A DNA stretch of 64,000 nt from Bacteroidota bacterium (GTDB taxonomy: Bacteria; Bacteroidota; Bacteroidia; Bacteroidales; ML635J-15): the NCBI GenBank assembly GCA_029558535.1, contig JAKQEK010000423.1, positions 1-64,000 on the forward strand. The letters are read 5' to 3'. Under the pieces are notes generated by a model that had not been told where the DNA came from, ran no database searches, and was given only the letters and a program-made list of their open reading frames with translations. The position numbers were made by a program, and so were the translations under genes. Positions 17,740 to 25,980 of this stretch are shown here, one piece after another (within the stretch, counting starts at the first letter, position 1; every line of letters begins with the position of its first letter).

Positions 17740-19722
17740 ATGAAGGTTTTTAAATATATAGGTTTATTTTTAGTGTTGTTGCTGGTGGTAGTTGGTCTTT
17801 CGGCTCAGGAAAAGAAACTGAAGAAAGCAGATGAGATTTTTGAAGCTGGCGAGTATTTCAGAGCTATTCAGGAATATAATGCCATTATGAAGAAACTTGA
17901 GAATAAAAGTCAAAAAAACGAAATATATTTTAAAATCGGCGAGTGTTATTTCATGATTGGCGATTATAAGAAAGCCCGTTCAAATTATAAAAAAACAGCT
18001 AAAGTCAGAGATTTTGAGTTTGTTTCAAAAATCAGGCTTGCCGAGATTGAAATACAGGAAGGCACTTATGAGGATGCTTTGGCTTTTTATTATGAGGCAC
18101 TCGAAATATCACCCAACGATTCGATTGCATTAAAAGGTATAGAATCTGCAAATCTGGCAATTCAGTGGATGACTGAACCGTCACGCTATAAGATTGATAA
18201 AGCCAAGCATCTTAATTCAAAACGTAATGATTTTAGTCCCAGTGTAGATGAAAAGTCGGGATATGATCATATTTATTTCAGCTCAACAAGAGACGAAGCC
18301 AAGGGTAAAAGAACCAGTGGAATAACCGGAGAGAAGTTTTCGGATTTGTTTATTACAAAATTTGACCGTAAACAGGAATGGACTGACGCGATGCCATTAG
18401 ATTCTCTTAATACCGAATATGATGAGGGTTCTCCCTGTATTTTTAATGATGGGCTTAGATTTTATTATACTTCGTGTCGTGCCGAGAAAGGTAAAAAAGT
18501 TGGTTGTCAGATATACGAAGCGCAAAAAGTTGATGGTGAATGGATGAATCCTACAAGGGTGGATATTGTACCGGATACTGTTTCAATTGGTCATCCAACT
18601 GTTTCACCTGATGGAAACATCGTTTATTTCTCTGCACGTATGCAGGGAGGTTATGGTGGTGCCGATATTTGGTACTATGACTTTTCCGGTGGAGATGGCA
18701 ATAAACCTAAAAATATGGGACCTGCGATAAATTCTTCAGGTGACGAATTGTTTCCTTTTATGAGAGCTGATGAAACTTTTTTCTATTCCAGCACCAAGCA
18801 TCCAACAATGGGAGGTCTGGATATATTTATTGCAAAGAAAAATGAAAAAGGACGCTGGGAATCCGAAAATATGAAGCCTCCCTTCAGTAGCAACGGCAAT
18901 GATTTTGGAATTTACTATTATTCCAACGAAGATAAAGGATATTTTACTTCCGACAGAAAAGGCTCAAAACAGGAAGATATTTACTTTTTTGTAAAACCGC
19001 CTCTGGAATTTAAACTAACCGGAATAGCAAAAGATAAAGACCAACTAACAGTTATAGATTCTTGTGTGGTTATGTTGTTTGGCAGCGATGGCTCTATTTT
19101 TAGAGATACAACCTCAATTTCTGGTAAAGAAGGAAAATTCAATTTTAAATTGAGACCAAAAACAGATTATGTCTTTGTTGTAACAAAAGATGGATATTTT
19201 AACGGTAAGTCAAGGTTTACAACCGACTCATTAGAATTTGATAAAGTATTTGAGTATGAAATTTTGTTGGAATCATTAAATAAGACCTTTGAAATTCCAA
19301 ATATAGAATTTGAATTTGGAAAATGGGATTTGACAGAGCCTTCAAAACGAGTACTGGACAGTATTGTAAGAATAATGACAGATAATCCGTATTTGATTAT
19401 TGAATTATCGGCACATACAGATATGGTTGGTACTGATGAGGCAAATATGGAATTAAGTCAGAAACGCGCAAATTCTGTAACTCAGTATTTTAGCTCAAAA
19501 GGAATTCCCGAAGGACGACTGATAGCTGTTGGATACGGAGAATCGAGGCCAAAACTTATTACAAAAACAGATCTCAGATATGCCTTTTTACCTGCAGGAA
19601 CGGTCTTGAATGAAGATTTTGTAAATAGCCTTCCCACCGAGCAGCAGGTAGTTGCTAATCAACAAAACCGGCGTATTGAAATGAAAGTTATTTCAAACGA
19701 TTATATCCCGAGTCTGGATTAA
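17740..19722 (+). CDS. TPR - PD40 beta-propeller - OmpA family outer-membrane protein
   Basis: 660 residues. Signal peptide with cleavage after GLSAQ. Residues 25-150 are TPR repeats (KADEIFEAGEYFRAIQEYN). Residues 170-420 contain WD40-like/PD40 blades (SPDGNIVYFSARMQGGYGGADIW, FFYSSTKHPTMGGLDIF, GYFTSDRKG). Residues 430-500 resemble a carboxypeptidase-regulatory fold. The C-terminal OmpA domain (about 530-655) binds peptidoglycan (ELSAHTDMVGTDEANMELSQ). The architecture equals that of PorE of the type IX secretion apparatus and its paralogues, but no lipobox Cys is seen. Role: anchoring an outer-membrane assembly to the wall. Confidence 0.88.
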   Translation: MKVFKYIGLFLVLLLVVVGLSAQEKKLKKADEIFEAGEYFRAIQEYNAIMKKLENKSQKNEIYFKIGECYFMIGDYKKARSNYKKTAKVRDFEFVSKIRLAEIEIQEGTYEDALAFYYEALEISPNDSIALKGIESANLAIQWMTEPSRYKIDKAKHLNSKRNDFSPSVDEKSGYDHIYFSSTRDEAKGKRTSGITGEKFSDLFITKFDRKQEWTDAMPLDSLNTEYDEGSPCIFNDGLRFYYTSCRAEKGKKVGCQIYEAQKVDGEWMNPTRVDIVPDTVSIGHPTVSPDGNIVYFSARMQGGYGGADIWYYDFSGGDGNKPKNMGPAINSSGDELFPFMRADETFFYSSTKHPTMGGLDIFIAKKNEKGRWESENMKPPFSSNGNDFGIYYYSNEDKGYFTSDRKGSKQEDIYFFVKPPLEFKLTGIAKDKDQLTVIDSCVVMLFGSDGSIFRDTTSISGKEGKFNFKLRPKTDYVFVVTKDGYFNGKSRFTTDSLEFDKVFEYEILLESLNKTFEIPNIEFEFGKWDLTEPSKRVLDSIVRIMTDNPYLIIELSAHTDMVGTDEANMELSQKRANSVTQYFSSKGIPEGRLIAVGYGESRPKLITKTDLRYAFLPAGTVLNEDFVNSLPTEQQVVANQQNRRIEMKVISNDYIPSLD

Positions 19723-19806
19723 GAGATACTCTTCCCTTGTTTAAACAGTTTTTATATTTAGATTTTGAAATTTGGATTTTATCTTCTGTTATTATATTCT
19801 TTTAAC

Positions 19807-19833
19807 CGCAGAGTACACAGAGAACGCAGAGTT
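19807..19833. repeat. Nonamer tract C(G/A)CAGAGnn x3
   Basis: CGCAGAGTA, CACAGAGAA, CGCAGAGTT follow each other directly with a 9-bp period. Confidence 0.75.
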
Positions 19834-19852
19834 TTAATTTACTGATTTTTTG

Positions 19853-20059
19853 TAATTATTTAGCTGGTTTAAAACTCTGAGCCCGGCGGGCTCAAATATC
19901 AGTAACCCCGACCTTTAAGTCGGGGGTTACAAAACTAGAATAATAACTTTTGGCATAACTTGTCCCGACTTTTCGTGAAGTATTTGTTAAATTCGGGGAG
20001 TATCGGTAGGACACAAATACTATGACAAAAGTGATTATTAGATGCCGGCTAAATAATTA
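19853..20059. repeat. 207-nt branched imperfect inverted repeat (MITE-like or structured RNA)
   Basis: This fills most of the 446-bp gap between the OmpA and SpmAB genes. Outer arms TAATTATTTAGCTGG (19853-19867) and CCGGCTAAATAATTA (20045-20059) match at 14 of 15. Inner arms 19939-19957 and 20021-20039 match at 17 of 19. The left side carries two extra dyads: GAGCCCGGCGGGCTC (19879-19893), and a hairpin of GTAACCCCGAC and GTCGGGGGTTAC around a 6-nt loop (19902-19930). No open frame is seen. The remaining bases of the gap, apart from the nonamer tract at 19807, show nothing. Confidence 0.6.
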
Positions 20060-20168
20060 ACTAAAATGTAACAATGCAAGACATTGTTAAAAACTTTGTT
20101 GAAACAAAATTCCTGACGACAATTATATAAAGCTTTATTCGGATTAGTTTTACGTCAAATTTAAGCTC

Positions 20169-21401
20169 TTGGTACTCAATTATATTTGGATAGCATTTTT
20201 TGTAATAGCATTTATTGTAGCATTAATTAAACTCATCTTCTTTGGTGATATTAGTGTTTTTCCTGCAATAATGAACAGTACATTTGATAATGCCAAACTT
20301 GGATTTGAATTATCACTTGGTCTGACAGGTATAATGACCTTGTGGTTAGGAATAATGAAGGTTGGTGAAAAAGGCGGAGCTATTAATTATCTTTCCAGAG
20401 CAATTTCTCCATTGTTTAATAAATTATTTCCTGATATTCCCAAGAATCATCCTGTGCACGGTTCCATGGTCATGAATATTGCAGCAAATATGCTTGGATT
20501 GGATAATGCAGCTACTCCATTAGGATTGAAAGCAATGACAGAACTTCAGGAATTAAATTCTAAAAAAGATACTGCCTCAAACCCGATGATAATGTTTTTA
20601 GTACTTAACACATCAGGATTGACCTTGATACCGATAAGTATTATGGTTTTCAGAGCTCAGTTACTTGCTGCCGACCCATCCGATATTTTTATACCTATTT
20701 TGCTTTCTACTTTTGTGAGTACCTTAATTGGGATAATTACAGTATCAATTTTTCAGAAAATCAATTTGTTGCAGAAAGAAGTATTGCTTTATTTGGGCGG
20801 GATCACAGTTTTATTAACAGGGATTATTTATGGTTTTACTCTATTGTCCGCTTCCTCGCTTAATACTGTTTCTACAACTGCTGCTAATGTCATTTTGTTT
20901 ACAATTATCATTGTCTTCATTCTAATTGCCTTGCGAAAGAAAATCAATATTTATGATTCCTTTATTGAGGGTGCAAAAGGCGGATTTAAAGTTGCAATTA
21001 AAATAATTCCGTTCTTAATAGCTATCCTGGTTTCTGTTGGTGTATTTCGGGCATCGGGAGCTTTGGATGCCATGATAGATGGCATGAAATGGCTGTTTGC
21101 ATTGACAGGAATGGATACAAGCTGGGTTGATGCTTTTCCGGTTGCTCTGATGAAGCCATTAAGTGGTAGTGGAGCTCGTGGATTAATGCTTGATACAATG
21201 AATACTTATGGGGCAGATTCCTTTGTGGGAAGACTTGCTTGTACTTTTCAGGGAGCAACTGATACGACTTTTTATATTATAGCTGTATATTTTGGGTCTA
21301 TCGGAATAAAAAATACAAGATATGCCGTTACTGCCGGTCTTATTGCTGACCTTGCAGGGGTTATTGCTGCAATTTTTGTTGCCTACTTGTTTTTTGGATA
21401 G
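20169..21401 (+). CDS. Fused SpmA-SpmB nucleoside-recognition membrane protein
   Basis: 410 residues from a TTG start. The first in-frame ATG is 34 codons later and would delete the first membrane segment, so the TTG is preferred. The first half equals SpmA (MNIAANMLGLDNAATPLGLKAM split over the conserved GLDNAATP motif). The second half equals SpmB (KPLSGSGARGLM, TFQGATDTTFYI). Each half carries a Gate/nucleoside-recognition domain with several membrane spans. The name comes from spore maturation in Bacillus; in non-sporing Bacteroidota the fused form is common and its substrate is unknown. Confidence 0.88.
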   Translation: MVLNYIWIAFFVIAFIVALIKLIFFGDISVFPAIMNSTFDNAKLGFELSLGLTGIMTLWLGIMKVGEKGGAINYLSRAISPLFNKLFPDIPKNHPVHGSMVMNIAANMLGLDNAATPLGLKAMTELQELNSKKDTASNPMIMFLVLNTSGLTLIPISIMVFRAQLLAADPSDIFIPILLSTFVSTLIGIITVSIFQKINLLQKEVLLYLGGITVLLTGIIYGFTLLSASSLNTVSTTAANVILFTIIIVFILIALRKKINIYDSFIEGAKGGFKVAIKIIPFLIAILVSVGVFRASGALDAMIDGMKWLFALTGMDTSWVDAFPVALMKPLSGSGARGLMLDTMNTYGADSFVGRLACTFQGATDTTFYIIAVYFGSIGIKNTRYAVTAGLIADLAGVIAAIFVAYLFFG

Positions 21402-21484
21402 ATTAGCCAATCCATTAAGTGATAATATCTTGACTTTTCGTATTCGATGTATGAAAATTTTTAGGAATTAGATAATTTTTAAGT

Positions 21485-21492
21485 TATTTTTG
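21485..21492 (+). promoter_or_regulatory. -7 box (TATTTTTG) of the aminotransferase/glycosyltransferase pair
   Basis: Exact TAnnTTTG, 17 nt before the ATG at 21510. Confidence 0.55.
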
Positions 21493-21509
21493 CCAATTAA
21501 AAATAAAGT

Positions 21510-22730
21510 ATGATTCCGTTTTCGCCTCCAAGAATAGATGATAAAATAATTGCGGAAGTCGTTGACACGCTTAAATCAGGATGGATTACAACAGGACCAA
21601 GAACCAAAAAGTTTGAAAGAAATCTGATTGAATATTCCGGTGCAAAGTCAGTTTTATGTCTTAATTCTGCTACAGCAGGACTTGAATTAATGTTGCGTTG
21701 GTTTGGAGTAGGACCCGGAGATGAAGTTATTGTACCTGCTTATACATATTGTGCTACGGCAAATGTAGTTATTCACTGCGGTGCTGTGCCTGTCATGGTT
21801 GACATAGATGAGCATTCTTTTAATATGGATGTGAGCAAGCTGAAAAATGCAGTTTCTAAACGGACAAAAGTCATTATTCCTGTTGATATTGCAGGATTGC
21901 CATGTGATTACGATGAAATTTATAATTTTGTCAACACTCCGGCGCAAAAAAGTTTGTTTGAGCCAAGAAATGAAATTCAGAAAACTCTAGGCAGAATACT
22001 GATTTTATCAGATGCAGCTCACTCTTTAGGAGCAGTTTACAAAGGACGAAAAACCGGAACTTTAGCCGACATTTCAGTATTTTCATTTCATGCTGTAAAA
22101 AATCTTACAACAGCCGAAGGCGGAGCAGTAGCATTAAATTTGCCTGAACCTTTTGATAATGAGGAATTATACAAATTCTTGTGCGTTTTGGGTTTGCATG
22201 GTCAAAATAAAGATGCTCTTTCTAAAACTCAGGGTAACTGGCGTTATGATGTCATTACTGCAGGTTACAAAGTTAATATGACAGACATTCAGGCTGCAAT
22301 GGGTTTAGTGGAACTTGAACGATATGACGCAGATACTTTGGTTAAGCGTAAACATATTTTTGACTTTTATAATTCAAGCTTCAAAAATGATGATAGATAT
22401 ATTCTTCCGGTATATGAAAACGAAATCTGCAAATCGTCATATCATGTGTTTTTAATAAGAGTTAAGGACATAAATGAAGCTCAAAGGGACGAAATAATAC
22501 AAAGAATATTTAATCGCGGGGTCTCTGTTAATGTTCATTTTCAACCTTTGCCTTTGTTGTCTTTTTATAAAGCATTGAACTATAAAATTTCAGACTATCC
22601 GGTTGCGTATAATAATTATATGTGTGAGATAAGTTTGCCCGTATATTATGACCTGACTGATGATATGCTCATACAGGTAATAAATGCTGTAAAAGATTCT
22701 GTTGATGAAGTCATTGAAAAATCCAGATAA
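21510..22730 (+). CDS. DegT/DnrJ/EryC1/StrS-family sugar aminotransferase
   Basis: 406 residues. PLP-enzyme features are AYTYCATANVV near the N-terminus, the cofactor-binding SDAAHSLGA (about 169-177), and the Schiff-base Lys in FSFHAVKNLTTAEGG (about residue 196). It converts a nucleotide-linked keto-sugar to an amino sugar. It is followed after 12 bp by an initiating phosphoglycosyl transferase, the pairing seen in pathways that start a surface glycan with an amino sugar. Confidence 0.92.
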   Translation: MIPFSPPRIDDKIIAEVVDTLKSGWITTGPRTKKFERNLIEYSGAKSVLCLNSATAGLELMLRWFGVGPGDEVIVPAYTYCATANVVIHCGAVPVMVDIDEHSFNMDVSKLKNAVSKRTKVIIPVDIAGLPCDYDEIYNFVNTPAQKSLFEPRNEIQKTLGRILILSDAAHSLGAVYKGRKTGTLADISVFSFHAVKNLTTAEGGAVALNLPEPFDNEELYKFLCVLGLHGQNKDALSKTQGNWRYDVITAGYKVNMTDIQAAMGLVELERYDADTLVKRKHIFDFYNSSFKNDDRYILPVYENEICKSSYHVFLIRVKDINEAQRDEIIQRIFNRGVSVNVHFQPLPLLSFYKALNYKISDYPVAYNNYMCEISLPVYYDLTDDMLIQVINAVKDSVDEVIEKSR

Positions 22731-22742
22731 CCTAATTGAATC

Positions 22743-23333
22743 ATGGTAAAGAGAGTTTTTGATATTGTATTTTCTTTTTTTGCTTTGATTTTAATATCAC
22801 CACTCTTACTGTTAATCAGCATTCTGATAATTATAGATTCAAAAGGAGGTGTTTTATACAGACAGGTCAGAGTCGGTAGGGGGAATGCTGATTTTTATAT
22901 TTTAAAATTCAGGACTATGCGACCTGATTCGGACAAAGCAGGTTTGCTTACTGTAGGCGACAGAGATAACAGGATAACGAAGGTCGGTTATTTTATAAGA
23001 AAGTACAAAATGGATGAGTTGCCGCAACTGCTTAATGTTTTGATGGGTGATATGAGCATTGTTGGTCCCAGACCTGAAGTCAGAAAATACGTTGATATGT
23101 ATAACGAGGAACAGCTAAAAGTCCTTGATATTCGTCCCGGGATAACCGATTATGCATCAATAGAATATTGTAATGAAAATGTGCTACTTGCAAAATCTGA
23201 TAATCCTGAACAAACATATATTAATGAGGTAATGCCGGCAAAACTAAAACTCAATCTCAAATATATCAACGAGGCAGGATTTGCAAACGATATCAAAATT
23301 ATATTTAAAACTCTGGGAAAAATTGTTTCTTAG
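22743..23333 (+). CDS. Sugar transferase initiating lipid-linked glycan synthesis (PglC-type)
   Basis: 196 residues, the small monotopic type. One N-terminal membrane segment (about 4-30, rich in Leu/Ile) is followed by the catalytic region: KFRTMRPDS, then KMDELPQLLNV with the Asp-Glu dyad, and MSIVGPRPE. It transfers a sugar phosphate from UDP-sugar to undecaprenyl phosphate at the cytoplasmic membrane. It forms an operon with the preceding aminotransferase. No polysaccharide cluster surrounds the pair, so the remaining pathway genes are elsewhere. Confidence 0.92.
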   Translation: MVKRVFDIVFSFFALILISPLLLLISILIIIDSKGGVLYRQVRVGRGNADFYILKFRTMRPDSDKAGLLTVGDRDNRITKVGYFIRKYKMDELPQLLNVLMGDMSIVGPRPEVRKYVDMYNEEQLKVLDIRPGITDYASIEYCNENVLLAKSDNPEQTYINEVMPAKLKLNLKYINEAGFANDIKIIFKTLGKIVS

Positions 23334-23531
23334 GTTTTAAAAATCCAAATCTTAAGACTTTATTTTATTCAAAAAATACCATTCCCGTGCCAGCGTGGGA
23401 AAAAGTTTACAAAAAACAAAATTCCTTTTGATGATTTGTAAAAAAAAATCTAAATTTGAAAAAAATCAAATGGTACGTTTGTGCAACTAAAAAAGAAAAG
23501 ATTGGTGTACCTTTGGTTGGGTTATATACGA

Positions 23532-23540
23532 GTTAGCGGT
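23532..23540 (+). repeat. Cassette boundary half-site (GTTAGCGGT)
   Basis: Exact reverse complement of ACCGCTAAC at 24522-24530, on the other side of the oxidoreductase gene. In an integron cassette the bases after the leading G would be the cassette 5' end, and the two would pair in the circular form. The left partner of this half-site is not seen upstream. The rest of the 23334-23583 gap holds only a weak dyad TTCCC/GGGAA at 23382-23401. Confidence 0.5.
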
Positions 23541-23583
23541 CATTGTAAACGAAACCCTGCAAAAATGAACAGACATAAAAAAT

Positions 23584-24504
23584 ATGAAAGCAATAATATG
23601 TACTAAATACGGAGAACCAGAAGTTCTTCAAATCCAAGAAGTAGCAAAACCTATTCCCAAGGATAACGAAGTATGTATTAACATTTTTGCGACAGCTGTA
23701 TCGGCAAGTGACTGTATTGTGAGAAGCGGAAAAGTTTCATTTTGGTTTTGGCTTCCAATGCGATTAGCCATTGGGCTGACAAAACCAAGACAACCTATAC
23801 TTGGTATTACGTTTTCTGGAGTAATTGAAACGATTGGGAAAAACGTAACGAAATTTAAAAAAGGCGACCAAGTATTTGGGTGGGATTTGTTCCCTGCTTT
23901 TGGTGCTTATGCAGAGTTTAAGTGCATTTCTGATAATGGCATCATAACACAAAAACCGAATAACCTAAATTATGAAGAAGCGGCTGCAATTCCATTTGGT
24001 GGTCTTTTGGCACTATCGGTTTTGAGAAAAACAAAAAGTATAAGTGGACAAAAAATTCTAATTTATGGTGCATCGGGTGCAGTCGGAACATCTGCCGTTC
24101 AACTTGCTAAATTCTTTGGAGCGGAAGTTACAGGTGTATGTAGTACAACTAATTTAGAATTGGTAAAATCTTTGGGAGCTGACAAAGTAATTGATTACAC
24201 AATAGAAGATTTTACCAAAAACGGAACACAATACGATATTATTTTTGATTCCGTAGGCAAGAGTAAATTCAAACTGTCAAAACAACAATATGGTAAATCA
24301 TTGACATCAAACGGAAAGTTAATTTCTGTTGATGGCGGGACACCTAAGGTTAGTATTGAAGACTTGATTTTACTTAAAGAGCAAGTTGAAGCGGGCAAAA
24401 TAAAACCTGTAATTGACAAAACTTATAAATTAGAACAAATCGTAGATGCTCATAAATACGTGGACAAAGGGCATAAAAAAGGAAATGTAATAATTAAAAT
24501 TTGA
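23584..24504 (+). CDS. Zinc-independent MDR oxidoreductase (quinone-reductase-like)
   Basis: 306 residues. The N-terminal GroES-like domain (MKAIICTKYGEPEVLQIQEV) is followed by a Rossmann fold with GASGAVGTSAVQLAKFFGAEV (about 162-182). The catalytic-zinc ligands and the four-Cys lobe of classical alcohol dehydrogenases are absent, placing it with quinone/enone reductases. The substrate is unknown. It is the only gene between complementary boundary motifs at 23532 and 24522 and is followed by an attC-like palindrome, as in a mobile cassette. No TAnnTTTG box is seen in front. Confidence 0.88.
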   Translation: MKAIICTKYGEPEVLQIQEVAKPIPKDNEVCINIFATAVSASDCIVRSGKVSFWFWLPMRLAIGLTKPRQPILGITFSGVIETIGKNVTKFKKGDQVFGWDLFPAFGAYAEFKCISDNGIITQKPNNLNYEEAAAIPFGGLLALSVLRKTKSISGQKILIYGASGAVGTSAVQLAKFFGAEVTGVCSTTNLELVKSLGADKVIDYTIEDFTKNGTQYDIIFDSVGKSKFKLSKQQYGKSLTSNGKLISVDGGTPKVSIEDLILLKEQVEAGKIKPVIDKTYKLEQIVDAHKYVDKGHKKGNVIIKI

Positions 24505-24521
24505 CAATAAATGAACAACGA

Positions 24522-24653
24522 ACCGCTAACAGAGGCTATATGCAATAAGGGTTTTCATGGTAATTCAAGCGTTCTGCCCCGCTCATACTTAAGTGTAAGT
24601 GGACAGGAAAGTAGCCCGCAATCCCTTACTGCATATAGCCTCAACTGTTATCG
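24522..24653. repeat. attC-like recombination site (imperfect palindrome)
   Basis: The left arm begins ACCGCTAAC (24522-24530) and continues AGAGGCTATATGCAATAAGG. The right arm CCCTTACTGCATATAGCCTC (24623-24642) ends at GTTATCG (24647-24653). The arms pair almost completely, with a 3-nt bulge next to the AAC/GTT ends and a loop of about 70 nt that has its own dyad ACTTAAGT. An AAC...GTT palindrome with a bulge and a variable loop is the plan of integron attC sites. Confidence 0.6.
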
Positions 24654-24676
24654 CCCATGCTCAAAAACAAACAACA

Positions 24677-25123
24677 ATGATATTAGATGAGAATAATTTC
24701 TACGAGACAATTAACAGTTTATCAAAAAAGGATTGGCGTCCATTACTTGATTTAATTCCAAAGATTGAAAAGGTCGGGAAATTCGGTGATAACACAAAAG
24801 CAATGAAACTTCTGGAACAAGGAATACTCGTTATGGATCCTTATGTAGAACACCCAATAGTTCAGCAGTTCCGTGATTTGGTTTATTCAATACCAGTTAT
24901 AATTGATTTTAATTGGGGCAAATGGGATGAAGGTCGCAGGATAGTCAGTGATGAAGATTTTGATTATGACAGCATTAATATTCTGACCAAGTGTAAGATA
25001 ATAACGGCAATTGTAAGGAATGACCGATTTTGCAGTGGACGATTAGTCGAGGCATTTGAGTCTGGAATGATACTCAAAATCCTTATATCAATTCGAAAAC
25101 AATTGAAATTTGATGATTTGTAA
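24677..25123 (+). CDS. DUF6508-like protein
   Basis: 148 residues from the ATG giving MILDENNFYETI. An upstream in-frame GTG at 24599 would place the start inside the palindrome and is rejected. Features: KDWRPLLDLIPKIE, then DFNWGKWDEGRRI, and a C-terminal segment ending NDRFCSGRLVEAFESGMI, the part that recalls DUF6508. It is soluble, without a signal peptide, and its function is unknown. Its position directly after an attC-like site makes it the likely content of a second cassette, whose far boundary is not seen. Confidence 0.65.
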   Translation: MILDENNFYETINSLSKKDWRPLLDLIPKIEKVGKFGDNTKAMKLLEQGILVMDPYVEHPIVQQFRDLVYSIPVIIDFNWGKWDEGRRIVSDEDFDYDSINILTKCKIITAIVRNDRFCSGRLVEAFESGMILKILISIRKQLKFDDL

Positions 25124-25355
25124 ACCGCAAAATGAAGAAATTTTAAAGATATGACAACAATTAAAAATGTCAGAGAATTTACTTTACCAGATTGTTGAAA
25201 CATATCAGGAATAAACTCTGATTTTCTATCATCACTGTTTTGACTTTTAAATTGACAGAAATTAAAACGAACTTAAATTTTGCAAATTAAGCTTTGATTA
25301 GTATTCGAAGCTCCGCGGGCGGGCCTGGCAAAACGGCGGGAAGTTCAGGCGGTAA

Positions 25356-25562
25356 GAGCGAAACGAATAGAATTGTGTCGAGCCGACATGACAAGTGCCG
25401 ATGATAAATTTGTTTAGTATAATCGAGTAATTGAAATTGCGAAGATTAGACTATTACAAATTTACAATCGGTGTCGTTCTCTAAAACAAATTTTGCAAAG
25501 GCCATGGGAGTATGGCGTTTGTTTTAGTCCAAGGTCGACGTACAATTCTTTTGTTTCGTCTC
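25356..25562. repeat. 207-nt multi-branched inverted-repeat element
   Basis: This lies in the gene-free stretch 25124-25828. Outer arms 25356-25376 and 25542-25562 (GCGAAACGAATAGAATTGT against ACAATTCTTTTGTTTCGT) pair imperfectly. Inside are a small hairpin TGTCG/CGACA (25376-25388); a second pair 25395-25413 with 25456-25475 (GCCGATGATAAATTTGT against ACAAATTTACAATCGGT); and a third hairpin CTAAAACAAA...TTTGTTTTAG (25481-25527) tipped by GCCAT/ATGGC. It is richer in G+C than its surroundings and has no coding frame. A structured RNA and a miniature mobile element are both possible. Confidence 0.55.
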
Positions 25563-25602
25563 GAGGAGCGTTGGGCAGCATCGTTTTGTCTTGATTTTTT
25601 TG

Positions 25603-25630
25603 TAACTTTTTTTATCAAGAAAAAAAGTTA
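25603..25630. repeat. Perfect 11-bp inverted repeat TAACTTTTTTT/AAAAAAAGTTA
   Basis: 6-bp spacer. A hairpin with A/T-rich arms downstream of the branched element. It could terminate transcription in either direction. Confidence 0.5.
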
Positions 25631-25828
25631 GTATATAAATAGAAAAAAGTGATTGAATTGCGTTGTAATTCTATGTTGGATGCTTGTGATATGTAAAGTG
25701 GAATTAAAAAATGAATTTGTCGACTGTGGTACAAAACTACGGGTGTCAATCAGGATTCTTAATCCTCCTCAAATTCAACCACAATAATCCTGCACCAAAA
25801 ACATATTCACATTTACGAAAAATTGTTT

Positions 25829-25836
25829 TATCTTTG
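25829..25836 (+). promoter_or_regulatory. -7 box (TATCTTTG) of the riboswitch transcript
   Basis: Exact TAnnTTTG, about 15 nt before the conserved core of the TPP aptamer, so the RNA would start just upstream of P1. Confidence 0.65.
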
Positions 25837-25844
25837 CAAAGTCA

Positions 25845-25922
25845 AAGTGACAGGGGTGCCTAACAGGCTGAGATCATACCCTACGAACCTGATGCGGGTA
25901 ATACCGACGAAGGGAGGTACAT
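25845..25922 (+). promoter_or_regulatory. TPP riboswitch (THI element)
   Basis: Conserved blocks occur in order: GGGGTGCC (25853-25860), GGCTGAGATCATACCCT (25866-25882), then ACCTGATGCGGGTAATACC (25887-25905) and GACGAAGGGAGG. These are the signature segments of the thiamine pyrophosphate aptamer. It sits 60 nt upstream of a TonB-dependent receptor. No clear terminator hairpin lies between aptamer and start codon, so control at translation initiation is more likely than attenuation. Confidence 0.95.
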
Positions 25923-25980
25923 GATTTAATCCGTTAAGTTTCATCCCAATTAATTTTTAGTAACTTAAAATTTAATTATT

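Noticed and set aside
23382-23401. Terminator after the sugar transferase gene
   Set aside because: Only a 5-bp dyad (TTCCC/GGGAA) with no T-run; too weak to call.
24599-24676. GTG start extending the DUF6508 gene by 26 codons
   Set aside because: The extension translates the attC-like palindrome and has no similarity to the family.
23584-25123. Integron integrase gene near the cassette-like region
   Set aside because: No tyrosine recombinase or any recombinase is encoded anywhere in the window.
25151-25198. Tiny frame MTTIKNVREFTLPDC after the DUF6508 gene
   Set aside because: Only 15 codons, no promoter box or family match; could be a remnant but nothing supports translation.
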